Shown here piece by piece: positions 47,579 to 56,301 of a stretch of DNA of 64,000 nucleotides. Source of the DNA: Beijerinckia indica subsp. indica ATCC 9039 (GTDB taxonomy: Bacteria; Pseudomonadota; Alphaproteobacteria; Rhizobiales; Beijerinckiaceae); the NCBI RefSeq assembly GCF_000019845.1, contig NC_010581.1, forward strand, positions 2,175,501 to 2,239,500. The letters run 5' to 3'. The notes beneath the pieces are model-generated. The model was not told the DNA's origin. It saw only the letters and a list, made by a program, of their open reading frames with translations, and made no database searches. The position numbers and the translations under genes were made by a program. Positions within the stretch are counted from its first letter, which is position 1; every line of letters starts with the position of its first letter.

Positions 47579-48322
47579 TCAGTAGAAACCATCCGGCGGC
47601 GCATCGGCCGGTGGTGGAACACGTTTGCGCCTGCGCCGCTCAGGAGGAGGAGCGTCTGGGATCAGGCCGGGCGGTGGCCCCACTTCGACGGGTCCGTCAT
47701 CGGGCGGAGCCCGACGCATGGCCGGAGGCGCCAGCGGATCATCGAACGAATCGTCAGGTGGCGGTTGAACCGGTTTGGGCTTGGGTTTTGACTTGGATTT
47801 GGCTGGGCTGGGCTTCGGCGCTTCCGACGGGTCGATGTCCGAAGCCTCTTTCGCATTGTCCGGCGTTGCTGGCAAACCCGCTGCTGTATCCGGGCTCGGC
47901 AGAACCTCTTTGCCGCCTTTGCAATCGTTCAGCCAGATATCATAGACGGGATGTTCCAAGGCATGCAGCCCCGGGCTTGCGGCAAACATCCAGCCGGCGA
48001 AAATCTGTTTCGGGGTTTTGGTCTTGTCGGCGGCGTCGATTTCATCGACCTCGACGAAAGTGATCGTCTGCGGCGTTTCCGTCGAGGGCCGTGTGTAGCA
48101 GGCGCGCTCGGTGATCTGCAACGAGCCGAATTGGACCGTCTCATCGGTCGCGACCTCGAAGGAAATGATCCGCCCGGTGATCTTGTCGAGACCCGAAAAG
48201 ACCGCGATCGGATGTTTGATCCGATCCGCTCGCGCGAAACCACAAGGCAAGAGGCCGGCTCCCCCCAGGGCAAGGGCGAGCAGCAACCGGCTTACGGAAG
48301 GAAGGGAAGCAGAAAAACGCAA
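47579..48322 (-). CDS. DUF2155-domain exported protein
   Basis: A 247-residue protein with a signal peptide of about 32 residues, the DUF2155 domain (about 40-145) and a long Pro/Asp/Lys-rich low-complexity tail. The DUF2155 domain shows the pattern AVFSGLDKITGRIISFEV, ACYTRP and IFAGWMFAASPGLHALEHPVYDIWL. The start is TTG at 48322. The two conserved Cys (in ACYTR and NDCKGG) suggest a periplasmic disulfide. Function is unknown. It follows the NDUFA12-type gene on the same strand, as in many rhizobial genomes. Confidence 0.88.
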   Translation of the reverse strand: MRFSASLPSVSRLLLALALGGAGLLPCGFARADRIKHPIAVFSGLDKITGRIISFEVATDETVQFGSLQITERACYTRPSTETPQTITFVEVDEIDAADKTKTPKQIFAGWMFAASPGLHALEHPVYDIWLNDCKGGKEVLPSPDTAAGLPATPDNAKEASDIDPSEAPKPSPAKSKSKPKPKPVQPPPDDSFDDPLAPPAMRRAPPDDGPVEVGPPPGLIPDAPPPERRRRKRVPPPADAPPDGFY

Positions 48323-48384
48323 ACAGCTCTCGTGATTTTCGTGATCCGCCGATCGCGGGGGCCGCCGTTACAATTGGTCGGTGC

Positions 48385-48786
48385 TCAAGCTTCCGGCGAC
48401 CAAGCCTCATAGTCACCGGTTGCCGGCGGACGCGCAGCAGCGGCGAGTGTCGAGCCAGAGGGACGCCAAGCCTCCGGTGTTCCCGTCATATTCGGCAGAT
48501 GCGGCAATTGCCAGGGGCGCGGCTTGTAATCTTCCTGCGTCGGCGGCACATCAGTTGTATGGTGAAGCCAGCCATACCAGCCGGGCGGCGTCATCGAGCC
48601 TTCCGAGACACCGGCATAGATGACCCAGCGGCGTTCGAAGCCAAGCGCCGGATCGATACCTGGCTTGCGATAATAGATGTTGCCGAATTCGTCCTTACCG
48701 ACTTCTTCTCCATACCGTTTCGTATAGAGACGAGTGTTCAGGGTCGCGCCGTTCCACCAGGTAAAAATTTGAGTCAGGAGATTCAT
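48385..48786 (-). CDS. NADH:ubiquinone oxidoreductase NDUFA12-type subunit
   Basis: A 133-residue accessory subunit of complex I, shared by alphaproteobacteria and mitochondria. Family features are the WWNGATLNTRLYTKRYGEEVGKDEFGNIYY start, ERRWVIYAGVSEGSMTPPGWYGWLHHT and a Pro-rich C-terminus. It stabilises the junction of the peripheral and membrane arms. As usual it is encoded away from the nuo operon, beside DUF2155 and aat. Confidence 0.95.
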   Translation of the reverse strand: MNLLTQIFTWWNGATLNTRLYTKRYGEEVGKDEFGNIYYRKPGIDPALGFERRWVIYAGVSEGSMTPPGWYGWLHHTTDVPPTQEDYKPRPWQLPHLPNMTGTPEAWRPSGSTLAAAARPPATGDYEAWSPEA

Positions 48787-48946
48787 TGATCGGCCTACTT
48801 TCCTGAATGTTCAGCCTTAAAATCCTGCCATGACCGTTTTCACGCGCCCATGGCCCCCGCTATGGGCTTCTTATGGCGACACAGGTCCGTGCTGTCCAGT
48901 CCCCATGCGGTCGGAGTTTTTCTCTTCCAGCGTCGCCGGATAGATC

Positions 48947-49402
48947 ATGATCCATGCCCTGAGCCTTCTGCTCCTCTGCCAGCTCCTCGGCGAGATCGCC
49001 GTGCGCGCCTTGGGAATTTCCCTGCCGGGACCAGTCGCTGGTCTGCTTTTTCTCTTCCTTTGGCTGTCCTGGCGCGGCTGGCAGGCAGGCGATACGGATC
49101 CCGTGGTTCCCCCCGAAATCGAAACCCTGGCCACGACCTTGCTGCGCTATCTCGCCGTTCTGTTCATTCCTGTGGCGGTCGGCGTGATGGAACAGGTTCA
49201 TATGCTGCGCGCCTATGGCCTCGGCATTTTGCTGAGTGTCGCCCTTTCCGGCATTGCCGCACTGGCCGTGACTTCACTTGTGTTTGAATGGGTGATGCGC
49301 CGGACCCTGCCCCCGGGCAATCTGGATTTTCAGGCCACGGGGGAAACACCGCAACGGGAGGAATCCCTTCCAGAGACGAAAGGAGCGGACACCCATGCAT
49401 GA
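48947..49402 (+). CDS. lrgA: CidA/LrgA family membrane protein
   Basis: A 151-residue inner-membrane protein with four helices and the LPGPVAGLLFLF and LFIPVAVGVM segments of the holin-like CidA/LrgA family. Such pairs modulate murein hydrolase export or carboxylate uptake, depending on organism. The last eight bases of the ORF overlap the lrgB-type gene, showing a coupled pair. The hydrophilic C-terminal tail (about 120-151) is longer than usual. No LytS/LytR-type regulator is adjacent. Confidence 0.88.
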   Translation: MIHALSLLLLCQLLGEIAVRALGISLPGPVAGLLFLFLWLSWRGWQAGDTDPVVPPEIETLATTLLRYLAVLFIPVAVGVMEQVHMLRAYGLGILLSVALSGIAALAVTSLVFEWVMRRTLPPGNLDFQATGETPQREESLPETKGADTHA

Positions 49403-50114
49403 GACCTCCAACGGCATCTGGGTCTATCTTGCCGCCCATCCCCTCTTCTGGCTGACAGCAACGCTCGGCGCCTTCATCCTGGCCGAGGAATTCGCGGCCC
49501 GTTTTGGGCGCCCTCCTTGGGCCAATCCGGTTTTGATCGCCTCTCTTTTGCTCATCAGCCTTCTGCTCGCGACCGGCACCGATTACGCGACCTATTTCCA
49601 AGGCGCGCAGTTCATCCATTTTCTGCTCGGCCCCGCGACCGTGGCGCTTGCCGTGCCGCTTTACCGCAATCTCGGGCGCGTGCGTGCCCTGTTCATTCCG
49701 ATGATGCTGGCATTGGTTTCCGGCTCTCTGGTCGCCATCATCAGCGCCGTCCTGCTCGGCCGGCTGATGGGCTTGCCACGCGAAGTGGTGATTTCACTCG
49801 CTCCGAAATCGGTCACCATGCCGATTGCCATGAGTCTCGCTGAAAATCTCGGCGGCGTTCCGGCCTTGACCGCCTGTTTCGTCCTGCTGACGGGGATTTT
49901 CGGAGCCATATCGGTCACAGCACTTTTGAACTTGCTGCGCATCAAGGATTTCGCGGCACGTGGCTTCGCGGTCGGCCTGTCCGCGCATGGAATCGGCGTC
50001 GCCCGCGCGCTGCAATGCGATCCCGTGGCCGGCGCGTTTGCCGGTATCGCGCTGGGGCTGAACGGCGCCTTGACCAGCATGCTGGTTCCCGTGGTGCTGC
50101 CCTGGCTTCTCTAA
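49395..50114 (+). CDS. lrgB: LrgB family membrane protein
   Basis: A 239-residue LrgB/CidB-type protein with about six transmembrane helices. Family hallmarks are FIHFLLGPATVALAVPLYRN, LAPKSVTMPIAM, ALTACFVLLTGIFGA and SAHGIGVARAL. Like plant PLGG1, which is an LrgA-LrgB fusion exporting glycolate and glycerate, the pair could move small carboxylates; this is inference. It follows lrgA with an eight-base overlap. Confidence 0.92.
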   Translation: MHETSNGIWVYLAAHPLFWLTATLGAFILAEEFAARFGRPPWANPVLIASLLLISLLLATGTDYATYFQGAQFIHFLLGPATVALAVPLYRNLGRVRALFIPMMLALVSGSLVAIISAVLLGRLMGLPREVVISLAPKSVTMPIAMSLAENLGGVPALTACFVLLTGIFGAISVTALLNLLRIKDFAARGFAVGLSAHGIGVARALQCDPVAGAFAGIALGLNGALTSMLVPVVLPWLL

Positions 50115-50350
50115 TGCGCTGCACCTAAAAGTTTAATGATGTCTTAACTATATACAGAAAATGAGCACAAAAATCGTGCCGGATCGCGGGTAAAATTTGT
50201 CCACAGCCAAGATCCCCAAGAGTTCCTATGCTTTACCCTGTTAGCCACGGAAATCGGATAGTCGGGATATTGGCGCGTCGGCTGAGAACGATCATTGTTT
50301 GGGCCCGCTCCCAATCCCAAATACGATTCTTGAACTGAAGGGCCAGTGCC

Positions 50351-53300
50351 ATGCAGATCCCTCGGCGCCACACGCAATCGACGGTCGATCCCTATGCCGG
50401 TATCGCCTTTCGCGCGGCCAAGAGCGAGATTCGCAATCCCGACGGCTCGGTGGTCTTTTCTCTCGAAGGCATTGAAGTGCCGGCGGCCTGGAGCCAGGTC
50501 GCGGCCGATGTCCTCGCCCAGAAATATTTCCGCAAGGCCGGCGTTCCGGCGCGCCTGAAACGCGTCGAGGAACATAGCGTCCCCTCTTTCCTGTGGCGCA
50601 GCGTCCCCGATGAGGAAGCTCTCGCGGCGCTGCCGCCCGCAGAGCGATTCGTCTCTGAAATTTCGGCCAAGCAGGTGTTCGACCGGCTGGCCGGCGCCTG
50701 GACCTATTGGGGTTGGAAGGGCAGCTATTTCGATACCGAAGAGGACGCCCAGGCCTTTTACGACGAATTGCGCTTCATGCTGGCAAGCCAGATGGTGGCG
50801 CCGAATTCACCGCAATGGTTCAACACCGGCCTGTTCTGGGCCTATGGCATCGATGGACCGAGCCAGGGCCATTATTATGTCGATCCGTTCGATGGCGAAC
50901 TGGTCCAGTCGCAATCGGCCTATGAACATCCGCAGCCGCACGCCTGTTTCATCCAGTCGGTTCAGGATGATCTCGTCAATGAGGGCGGGATCATGGACTT
51001 GTGGGTGCGGGAAGCCCGCCTCTTCAAATATGGCTCCGGCACTGGCTCGAATTTCTCGAAGCTGCGCGGCGAGAATGAAAAACTGTCCGGAGGCGGCAAA
51101 TCCTCTGGCCTGATGTCCTTCCTGAAGATCGGCGACCGGGCAGCGGGCGCGATCAAATCGGGCGGCACCACGCGGCGGGCGGCCAAAATGGTCGTCGTCG
51201 ATGCCGATCATCCCGATATCGAGGATTATATCGACTGGAAGATGCGCGAGGAGCAAAAGGTCGCGGCCCTCGTCACCGGCTCCAAAACCTTGAAGAAGGC
51301 CCTGAAGGCCATCGTGCGCGCCTGCGTCAATTGCGAGGGGCCGGGCGATGATTGCTTCAACCCGGAAAAGAACCCGGCGTTGAAACGGGAGATCAAGCTC
51401 GCGCGCCGTGCCTTCGTGCCCGATGCCGCGATCAAGAAGGCGCTCCAGCTCGTTCGCCAGGGCGAGACCGACATTGATGTCGAAGCCTTCACCACGGATT
51501 GGGATTCGGAAGCCTATCTCACCGTCTCCGGCCAGAATTCCAATAATTCCGTGCGCGTGACCGATGATTTTTTACGCGCCGTGGAGCAAGATGGCGATTG
51601 GAACCTGACACGGCGCCTCGATGGCAAGCCGCATAAAACCCTGCCCGCGCGTGAGTTATGGGAGAAGATCGGCCGTGCCGCCTGGGCCTCCGCCGATCCG
51701 GGCCTGCAATTTCACACGACGATCAATGATTGGCACACCTGCCCGGCCGATGGCCCGATCGTCGCCTCGAATCCATGCTCGGAATATATGTTCCTCGACG
51801 ATACGGCCTGTAATCTTGCCTCGCTGAACCTGCTTCAGTTCCGCAATACGCAGACCAAGATTTTCGACGTCGAGGCTTATGAACATGCCGTTCGGCTTTG
51901 GACGATCGTGCTCGAAATCTCGGTGATGATGGCGCAATTCCCGTCCCGGGAAATCGCTTTGCTCTCCTATGAATTCCGCACGCTCGGCTTGGGTTTCGCC
52001 AATATCGGCGGGCTCTTGATGTCGTCCGGCATTGCCTATGATTCGGCGCAAGGCCGAGCGATCTGCGGCGCGCTGTCAGCGATCATGACCGGCATTGCCT
52101 ATGCGACTTCCGCCGAAATGGCCGGCCAGCTTGGCCCCTTCTCGGGCTATCAGCGCAACGCGACCGGCATGCTACGGGTCATGCGCAATCATGCACGCGC
52201 GGCCCGCGGCGAATCCACGGGTTACGAGAGCCTCGATATTCTCCCCGTCCCGCTCGATCACGTAGCCCTCGACGCAAACCCGGCGCTCGGCGCCCCTGCC
52301 CTGCGCCGTCACGCGGTCATGGCCTGGGACAAGGCTGTCGCCCTCGGCGAGCGGCACGGGTTCCGCAATGCCCAGGTCTCCGTTGTCGCGCCGACTGGCA
52401 CGATCGGTCTCGTCATGGATTGCGATACAACCGGCATCGAGCCTGATTTCGCCTTGGTGAAATTCAAGAAACTCGCCGGCGGCGGCTATTTCAAGATCAT
52501 CAACCGCGCCGTGCCGGAAGGTCTGCGCGCGCTGGGCTATCCGGAATCCCAAATCGCCGAAATCGAGGCCTATGCCGTCGGCCATGCCTCACTCAGCAAT
52601 GCGCCGGGTATCAATCACGCGAGCCTCACCGCGCGCGGTTTCACGCCGGAGAAGATCGCCGACGTGGAAGCGGCGCTCGCCTCCGCCTTCGATATCAAAT
52701 TCGTCTTCAACAAATGGACGCTCGGCGCTGATTTCCTGACCGAGGTCCTGAACATTCCGGCCGAAAAGCTGGATGAGCCGAATTTCGATCTGCTCAGCGC
52801 GCTGGGTTTCTCGCGCCAGGAGATCGAGGCGGCGAATATCCATGTCTGCGGCGCGATGACCATCGAAGGTGCGCCCTATCTGAAACTTGAACATTATGCG
52901 GTCTTCGATTGCGCCAGCATCTGCGGGCGCACCGGCAAGCGCTTCCTCTCGGTCGAGAGCCATATCCGCATGATGGCGGCCTCGCAGCCCTTTATCTCCG
53001 GCGCGATCTCCAAGACGATCAACATGCCGAACGAGGCGACGATCGAGGATTGCAAGAACGCCTATCTCCTCTCCTGGCGCCTGGGCCTCAAGGCCAATGC
53101 GCTCTATCGCGACGGGTCCAAACTGTCGCAACCGTTGAACAGCCAATTGCTGCAAGACGACGAGGATGAAACGGAAGAAGCGCTCGACGCATTGGTCGCC
53201 GCCCCCGCGCCCGTGCGCAGCACGATCGTTGCCGAAAAGATCGTCGAAAGGATCGTGGAGAAGACAGAACGTATCCGCGAACGTGAGCGTCTGCCCGACC

Positions 53301-54061
53301 GGCGCAAGGGCTATACACAAAAGGCAGTGGTCGGTGGCCATAAAGTGTATTTGCGCACCGGCGAATATGCGGACGGCCGGATCGGCGAGATCTTTATCGA
53401 CATGCACAAGGAAGGCGCGGCCTTCCGTTCGTTGATGAACAATTTCGCCATCGCCATTTCGGTCGGCCTGCAATATGGCGTGCCGCTGGATGAATATGTC
53501 GATGCCTTCACCTTCACCCGCTTCGAGCCGGCGGGTCTGGTACAGGGCAATGACGCCATCAAGAACGCTACATCGATTCTCGATTATGTCTTCCGCGAAT
53601 TGGCGATTTCCTATATCGGCCGCAATGATCTCGCCCATATCGATCCGAGCGAGATCGGCCCTGATGTGCTGGGCCAAGGCGAGAAGCAAAGCAGCCGGCC
53701 GCAGCAGACGCCCGTTGTGCCGCCCGGCACCGCGAAGCTTGTCTCGCATGGTTTCGTGCGGTCCAAGGCGGACAAGCTGATGCTGGTCCAAGGTGGCGTC
53801 GTTGCCTCCACAACACAAGGCGCGACAGCCCTTGCGGTTTCGACCACGACCGCTCTCAAGGAAAGCCTCGTGGAGGAAGTCTCGGCGGAGCTTGGCGCGC
53901 TCGACTGGGGTCCCGCCTCAACCTTGGCTGGCAAACGCGCCGAAGCACGGATGAAGGGCTATACGGGTGATTCCTGCACGGAATGCGGCAATTTCACCTT
54001 GGTGCGCAACGGCACGTGTTTGAAATGCGATACCTGTGGGGCGACGACCGGCTGCTCATGA
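50351..54061 (+). CDS. nrdJ: Class II (B12-dependent) ribonucleotide reductase
   Basis: Reduces ribonucleotides to deoxyribonucleotides with adenosylcobalamin, independent of oxygen. The 1236-residue protein has the catalytic [31 protein letters not shown] specificity segments, [15 protein letters not shown], a TSCPD domain (about 1000-1110) with [19 protein letters not shown], and a C-terminal CxxC pair zinc/reductant tail ([15 protein letters not shown]). A 110-residue helical insertion rich in Arg/Glu (about 945-985) links the barrel and the TSCPD domain. I see no B12 riboswitch in the 230-base leader, although class II genes often have one. No other RNR is in the window. Confidence 0.96.
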   Translation: MQIPRRHTQSTVDPYAGIAFRAAKSEIRNPDGSVVFSLEGIEVPAAWSQVAADVLAQKYFRKAGVPARLKRVEEHSVPSFLWRSVPDEEALAALPPAERFVSEISAKQVFDRLAGAWTYWGWKGSYFDTEEDAQAFYDELRFMLASQMVAPNSPQWFNTGLFWAYGIDGPSQGHYYVDPFDGELVQSQSAYEHPQPHACFIQSVQDDLVNEGGIMDLWVREARLFKYGSGTGSNFSKLRGENEKLSGGGKSSGLMSFLKIGDRAAGAIKSGGTTRRAAKMVVVDADHPDIEDYIDWKMREEQKVAALVTGSKTLKKALKAIVRACVNCEGPGDDCFNPEKNPALKREIKLARRAFVPDAAIKKALQLVRQGETDIDVEAFTTDWDSEAYLTVSGQNSNNSVRVTDDFLRAVEQDGDWNLTRRLDGKPHKTLPARELWEKIGRAAWASADPGLQFHTTINDWHTCPADGPIVASNPCSEYMFLDDTACNLASLNLLQFRNTQTKIFDVEAYEHAVRLWTIVLEISVMMAQFPSREIALLSYEFRTLGLGFANIGGLLMSSGIAYDSAQGRAICGALSAIMTGIAYATSAEMAGQLGPFSGYQRNATGMLRVMRNHARAARGESTGYESLDILPVPLDHVALDANPALGAPALRRHAVMAWDKAVALGERHGFRNAQVSVVAPTGTIGLVMDCDTTGIEPDFALVKFKKLAGGGYFKIINRAVPEGLRALGYPESQIAEIEAYAVGHASLSNAPGINHASLTARGFTPEKIADVEAALASAFDIKFVFNKWTLGADFLTEVLNIPAEKLDEPNFDLLSALGFSRQEIEAANIHVCGAMTIEGAPYLKLEHYAVFDCASICGRTGKRFLSVESHIRMMAASQPFISGAISKTINMPNEATIEDCKNAYLLSWRLGLKANALYRDGSKLSQPLNSQLLQDDEDETEEALDALVAAPAPVRSTIVAEKIVERIVEKTERIRERERLPDRRKGYTQKAVVGGHKVYLRTGEYADGRIGEIFIDMHKEGAAFRSLMNNFAIAISVGLQYGVPLDEYVDAFTFTRFEPAGLVQGNDAIKNATSILDYVFRELAISYIGRNDLAHIDPSEIGPDVLGQGEKQSSRPQQTPVVPPGTAKLVSHGFVRSKADKLMLVQGGVVASTTQGATALAVSTTTALKESLVEEVSAELGALDWGPASTLAGKRAEARMKGYTGDSCTECGNFTLVRNGTCLKCDTCGATTGCS

Positions 54062-54109
54062 GCAGCCGGGTGCAAACGTTGTAGCGGTGGTGTCGGGTGC
54101 CAAATATGA

Positions 54110-54189
54110 TGTCACTCTGCCAGAAGAACTGTCACTATCTCCAATCTGGCTCTACCACAAAAATGTCACCTGATTTCTGGTGACATTTT
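54110..54189. repeat. Clustered TGTCAC repeats and hairpin, possible IS-end remnant
   Basis: TGTCAC occurs at 54110, 54130 and 54164, and inverted (GTGACA) at 54180. The last two form a perfect 11-base hairpin, 54160-54170 with 54179-54189. Repeated short sites at one end are typical of IS21-family terminal binding repeats, but no transposase is present. The hairpin also lies where an nrdJ terminator would be expected. Confidence 0.35.
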
Positions 54190-54227
54190 CATATGTTCAT
54201 CGTCTGCATAGGCAGGTTGGCAATCAC

Positions 54228-55013
54228 CTACTCACCATCTAACAGGGCAACGACTTTTTCGAGCCGGATCACCGGATCAAGAGTCGCCAGCAAACTCTGC
54301 TTCTTACTGATCGGCATGGCCATGTGCTGAGAGATAACATCGGCGACGCGTCCAGGATCGCGGATTTGACCAAGGGCTGGCCACGTCTGCGGTATATCGA
54401 TTTCGTGGACAGCCACGTAGCGTTCAAACCGTTCAACAACTTTTCGGATAAGTTCAGGCGCATCAGGGATCGGCCCTTCGCTGATGTCGGCGATTTCGGC
54501 CTGGAACGCGCCTGCTTCCCCAATGAATCCGCAGATCGCGACACGCCGGTGCGCATGCACCAGGATTTTCATTGTGCTATCGGGAAACCGCTCAAGCTCA
54601 AGTAACCTGGCAAGCACTCCAACTTCGTAAACATCGCCAAAGCCAGGCTCTTCAATAGCGGGGTCCTTTTGGACGGCTAGCACGACCTCCCGGTGACGCT
54701 CAAACGCATGGTCGAGGGCGTGCTTTGTCTTGTCACGGCCGACTAAAAGCGGGACGTTCATCGTCGGGAAAACCACGAAATCCCGAATCGGAAGGGCCGG
54801 ATAGTTTACCGTTCCACCTGGGTGCCTTGTGGGAGGACTTGCGGTCTCCCGCAGCCGCGCTTGGAGTAAGGCCGACAAGGTGTTCCAGTCAGAAATGCCC
54901 AGTATCTTCGAAACCAGTTCCAAGCTCTCGCTGTAGCTGATTGTGATGGCCTTGGCGGTCAAGTTTTCGCGCAGGGTCTGTGCCATGGCCTTAGCATCGC
55001 GAAAGTCGCGCAT
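54228..55013 (-). CDS. Glyoxalase-related N-domain fused to stand-alone LON substrate-binding domain
   Basis: A 261-residue protein without any ATPase or protease part. Residues 1-50 (MRDFRDAKAMAQTLRENL, then SYSESLELVSKILGISDWNTL) match the small helical domain annotated as glyoxalase-related. Residues about 70-255 are a LON N-terminal substrate-binding domain: LPIRDFVVFPTMNVPLLVGR, then ALDHAFERHREVVLAVQKD, VGVLARLLELERFPDSTMKILVHAHRR. The ATG has AAGGA upstream. It may act as an adaptor or in protein quality control; nothing is proven. It lies alone in a patchy region. Confidence 0.82.
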   Translation of the reverse strand: MRDFRDAKAMAQTLRENLTAKAITISYSESLELVSKILGISDWNTLSALLQARLRETASPPTRHPGGTVNYPALPIRDFVVFPTMNVPLLVGRDKTKHALDHAFERHREVVLAVQKDPAIEEPGFGDVYEVGVLARLLELERFPDSTMKILVHAHRRVAICGFIGEAGAFQAEIADISEGPIPDAPELIRKVVERFERYVAVHEIDIPQTWPALGQIRDPGRVADVISQHMAMPISKKQSLLATLDPVIRLEKVVALLDGE

Positions 55014-55424
55014 GTCTTGGTCCTTTGCATGAGCGAACCAGGCGTGTCAGGTGGTTGCGTTGCTGACCCAGTCGCTCGGGCAAAGGGAAGCCTGAAGGCT
55101 CGATACGTTCACCGTTCCCATGAGGGCGCAACCAGCAGGTCGTATCAACCTAGAGTAGATGCTGAACCACTCTGCACTGCCTGTCAATTGCGAACCTGAT
55201 TAGCCGCATTATATTGGCAACCAACATCTTGCTACAAATATCCCGCGACTAAATTATCTGCGTAGCCTTGAGGGGGAGAGTGCACTTGACCTTTCCTAAG
55301 CCTTCGAACTGTTAAGGATAGGATAAATCGGCTGTTTAAGCAGGCATTTTCAATGCGTCTTTGCAGCGTGTAAAAATGGACGGTGGCCATGATCTCAGAT
55401 TATTCGAGCCAGTTCCCCGCCATT
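55014..55424. other. 410-base stretch without a supported gene
   Basis: A 60-codon plus-strand frame at 55017-55199 lacks protein character. No repeats or RNA genes were seen. It separates the LON-domain gene from a small hypothetical gene on the same strand. Confidence 0.35.
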
Positions 55425-55808
55425 TCACTTCGCAGGGGTCACTCTCTCTTCCCGAAGTCTTTTATTCAGAACTTCCTGCGCACCCTGCATAAAGGCGAGC
55501 TGTAACCTACTCGGTGCTTCCACGTAATCACTGCAATCCATCAGCACATTGGCATCATATCCGATAGCACCAGCGCATGCGCTCCTGGCGCATCTTGCTC
55601 CACTCGCGCGAGCACGTGCTAATGCCTCCACCTTTTGCCCCTCTGTCATATCGTCCCATTTCTGGATTTCTGACACGTTTCCCTCCGTCGACTCCCTGAA
55701 TTCATCGTCTAGAGCCGGCAATTTTTTGGACAAGCGCTCGAACGCTTCGCTTGTCTCGTTTTGTTCACGCGTCAATATATCGCAGGCCGCATCCCACTTC
55801 CAGTCCAT
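55425..55808 (-). CDS. Hypothetical protein
   Basis: A 127-residue ORF, helical and rich in Ala, Arg and Glu, with five Cys (Cys9, two around ARCARSAC, one near DCSDY). There is no signal peptide or recognised motif. The ATG at 55808 has only GAGG 13 bases upstream, which is weak. The composition resembles genuine protein. I do not recognise it; it could be a plasmid- or phage-type accessory gene. Confidence 0.45.
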   Translation of the reverse strand: MDWKWDAACDILTREQNETSEAFERLSKKLPALDDEFRESTEGNVSEIQKWDDMTEGQKVEALARARASGARCARSACAGAIGYDANVLMDCSDYVEAPSRLQLAFMQGAQEVLNKRLREERVTPAK

Positions 55809-55878
55809 TGAAGCTAAACCTCAGCTCTCCAGCAGCTAAGACAAGGCCAAATTAAATGTAGCTGAGCTTCATGATCTG

Positions 55879-55989
55879 ATGAACGATGCTGATGTCTGCA
55901 GAATGATCTTTGCACAAGCAAAGCAGCGTGTAGCTGAACTTGATTACATTATTCAGAATAAACTTCGCCATATTGGCGCGACGCAATGA
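55879..55989 (+). CDS. Very short ORF, possible gene remnant
   Basis: A 36-codon frame (MNDADVCRMIFAQ... ending HIGATQ, stop TGA). The frame is open upstream to 55840 with protein-like residues (DKAKLNVAELHDL), but no start or ribosome-binding site is clear. It reads like the C-terminus of a helical protein. Either it is a micro-protein or the tail of a gene cut away. Confidence 0.3.
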   Translation: MNDADVCRMIFAQAKQRVAELDYIIQNKLRHIGATQ

Positions 55990-56301
55990 CAAAGAATGAC
56001 AGCGTGAGCGTAATAGCTCTCAACTATCCTGGGGGACGCTGAATAGGCCAATACCAAAAATTATATTATAAAACAAATAGATGCATTTTACTAAAGAGGC
56101 TGATTCAAAGCGTCACCAGTCCATCTCTTGAAAATCGCCGAGGGGCGTCGCACCTTTTCTCTTGTCTTCGTACGCCACGCGAGCCCGCATCCAACCGGAT
56201 GCATTTTCAAGCGGAGAACTCGGCTTTCGTAGACAAGGTTCAAGCTCATGCGGCGCCGCCTTGTTGAGCTCTTCGCGCCCCACTTTGTTCGAAGGCAAGC
56301 C
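55990..56301. other. 312-base leader of the hybrid kinase gene, with a possible minus-strand remnant
   Basis: AT-rich to 56095. Between about 56113 and 56225 the minus strand is open and reads like the C-terminal end of a protein (GWMRARVAYEDKRKG, then PLGDFQEMDW, stop). Its upstream part coincides with the plus-strand kinase gene and is a shadow. This suggests a gene end left at a junction. The kinase's ribosome-binding site AAGG is at about 56292. Confidence 0.35.

Noticed and set aside
50115..50350. Cobalamin riboswitch upstream of nrdJ
   Set aside because: I could not find the conserved B12-box or the surrounding helices.
52589..53818. 409-codon open frame antisense to nrdJ
   Set aside because: It lies wholly within the strongly supported nrdJ gene and its composition mirrors nrdJ codon bias; no ribosome-binding site or recognisable protein.
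55017..55199. 60-codon plus-strand frame
   Set aside because: No protein-like pattern and it overlaps the leader of the LON-domain gene.
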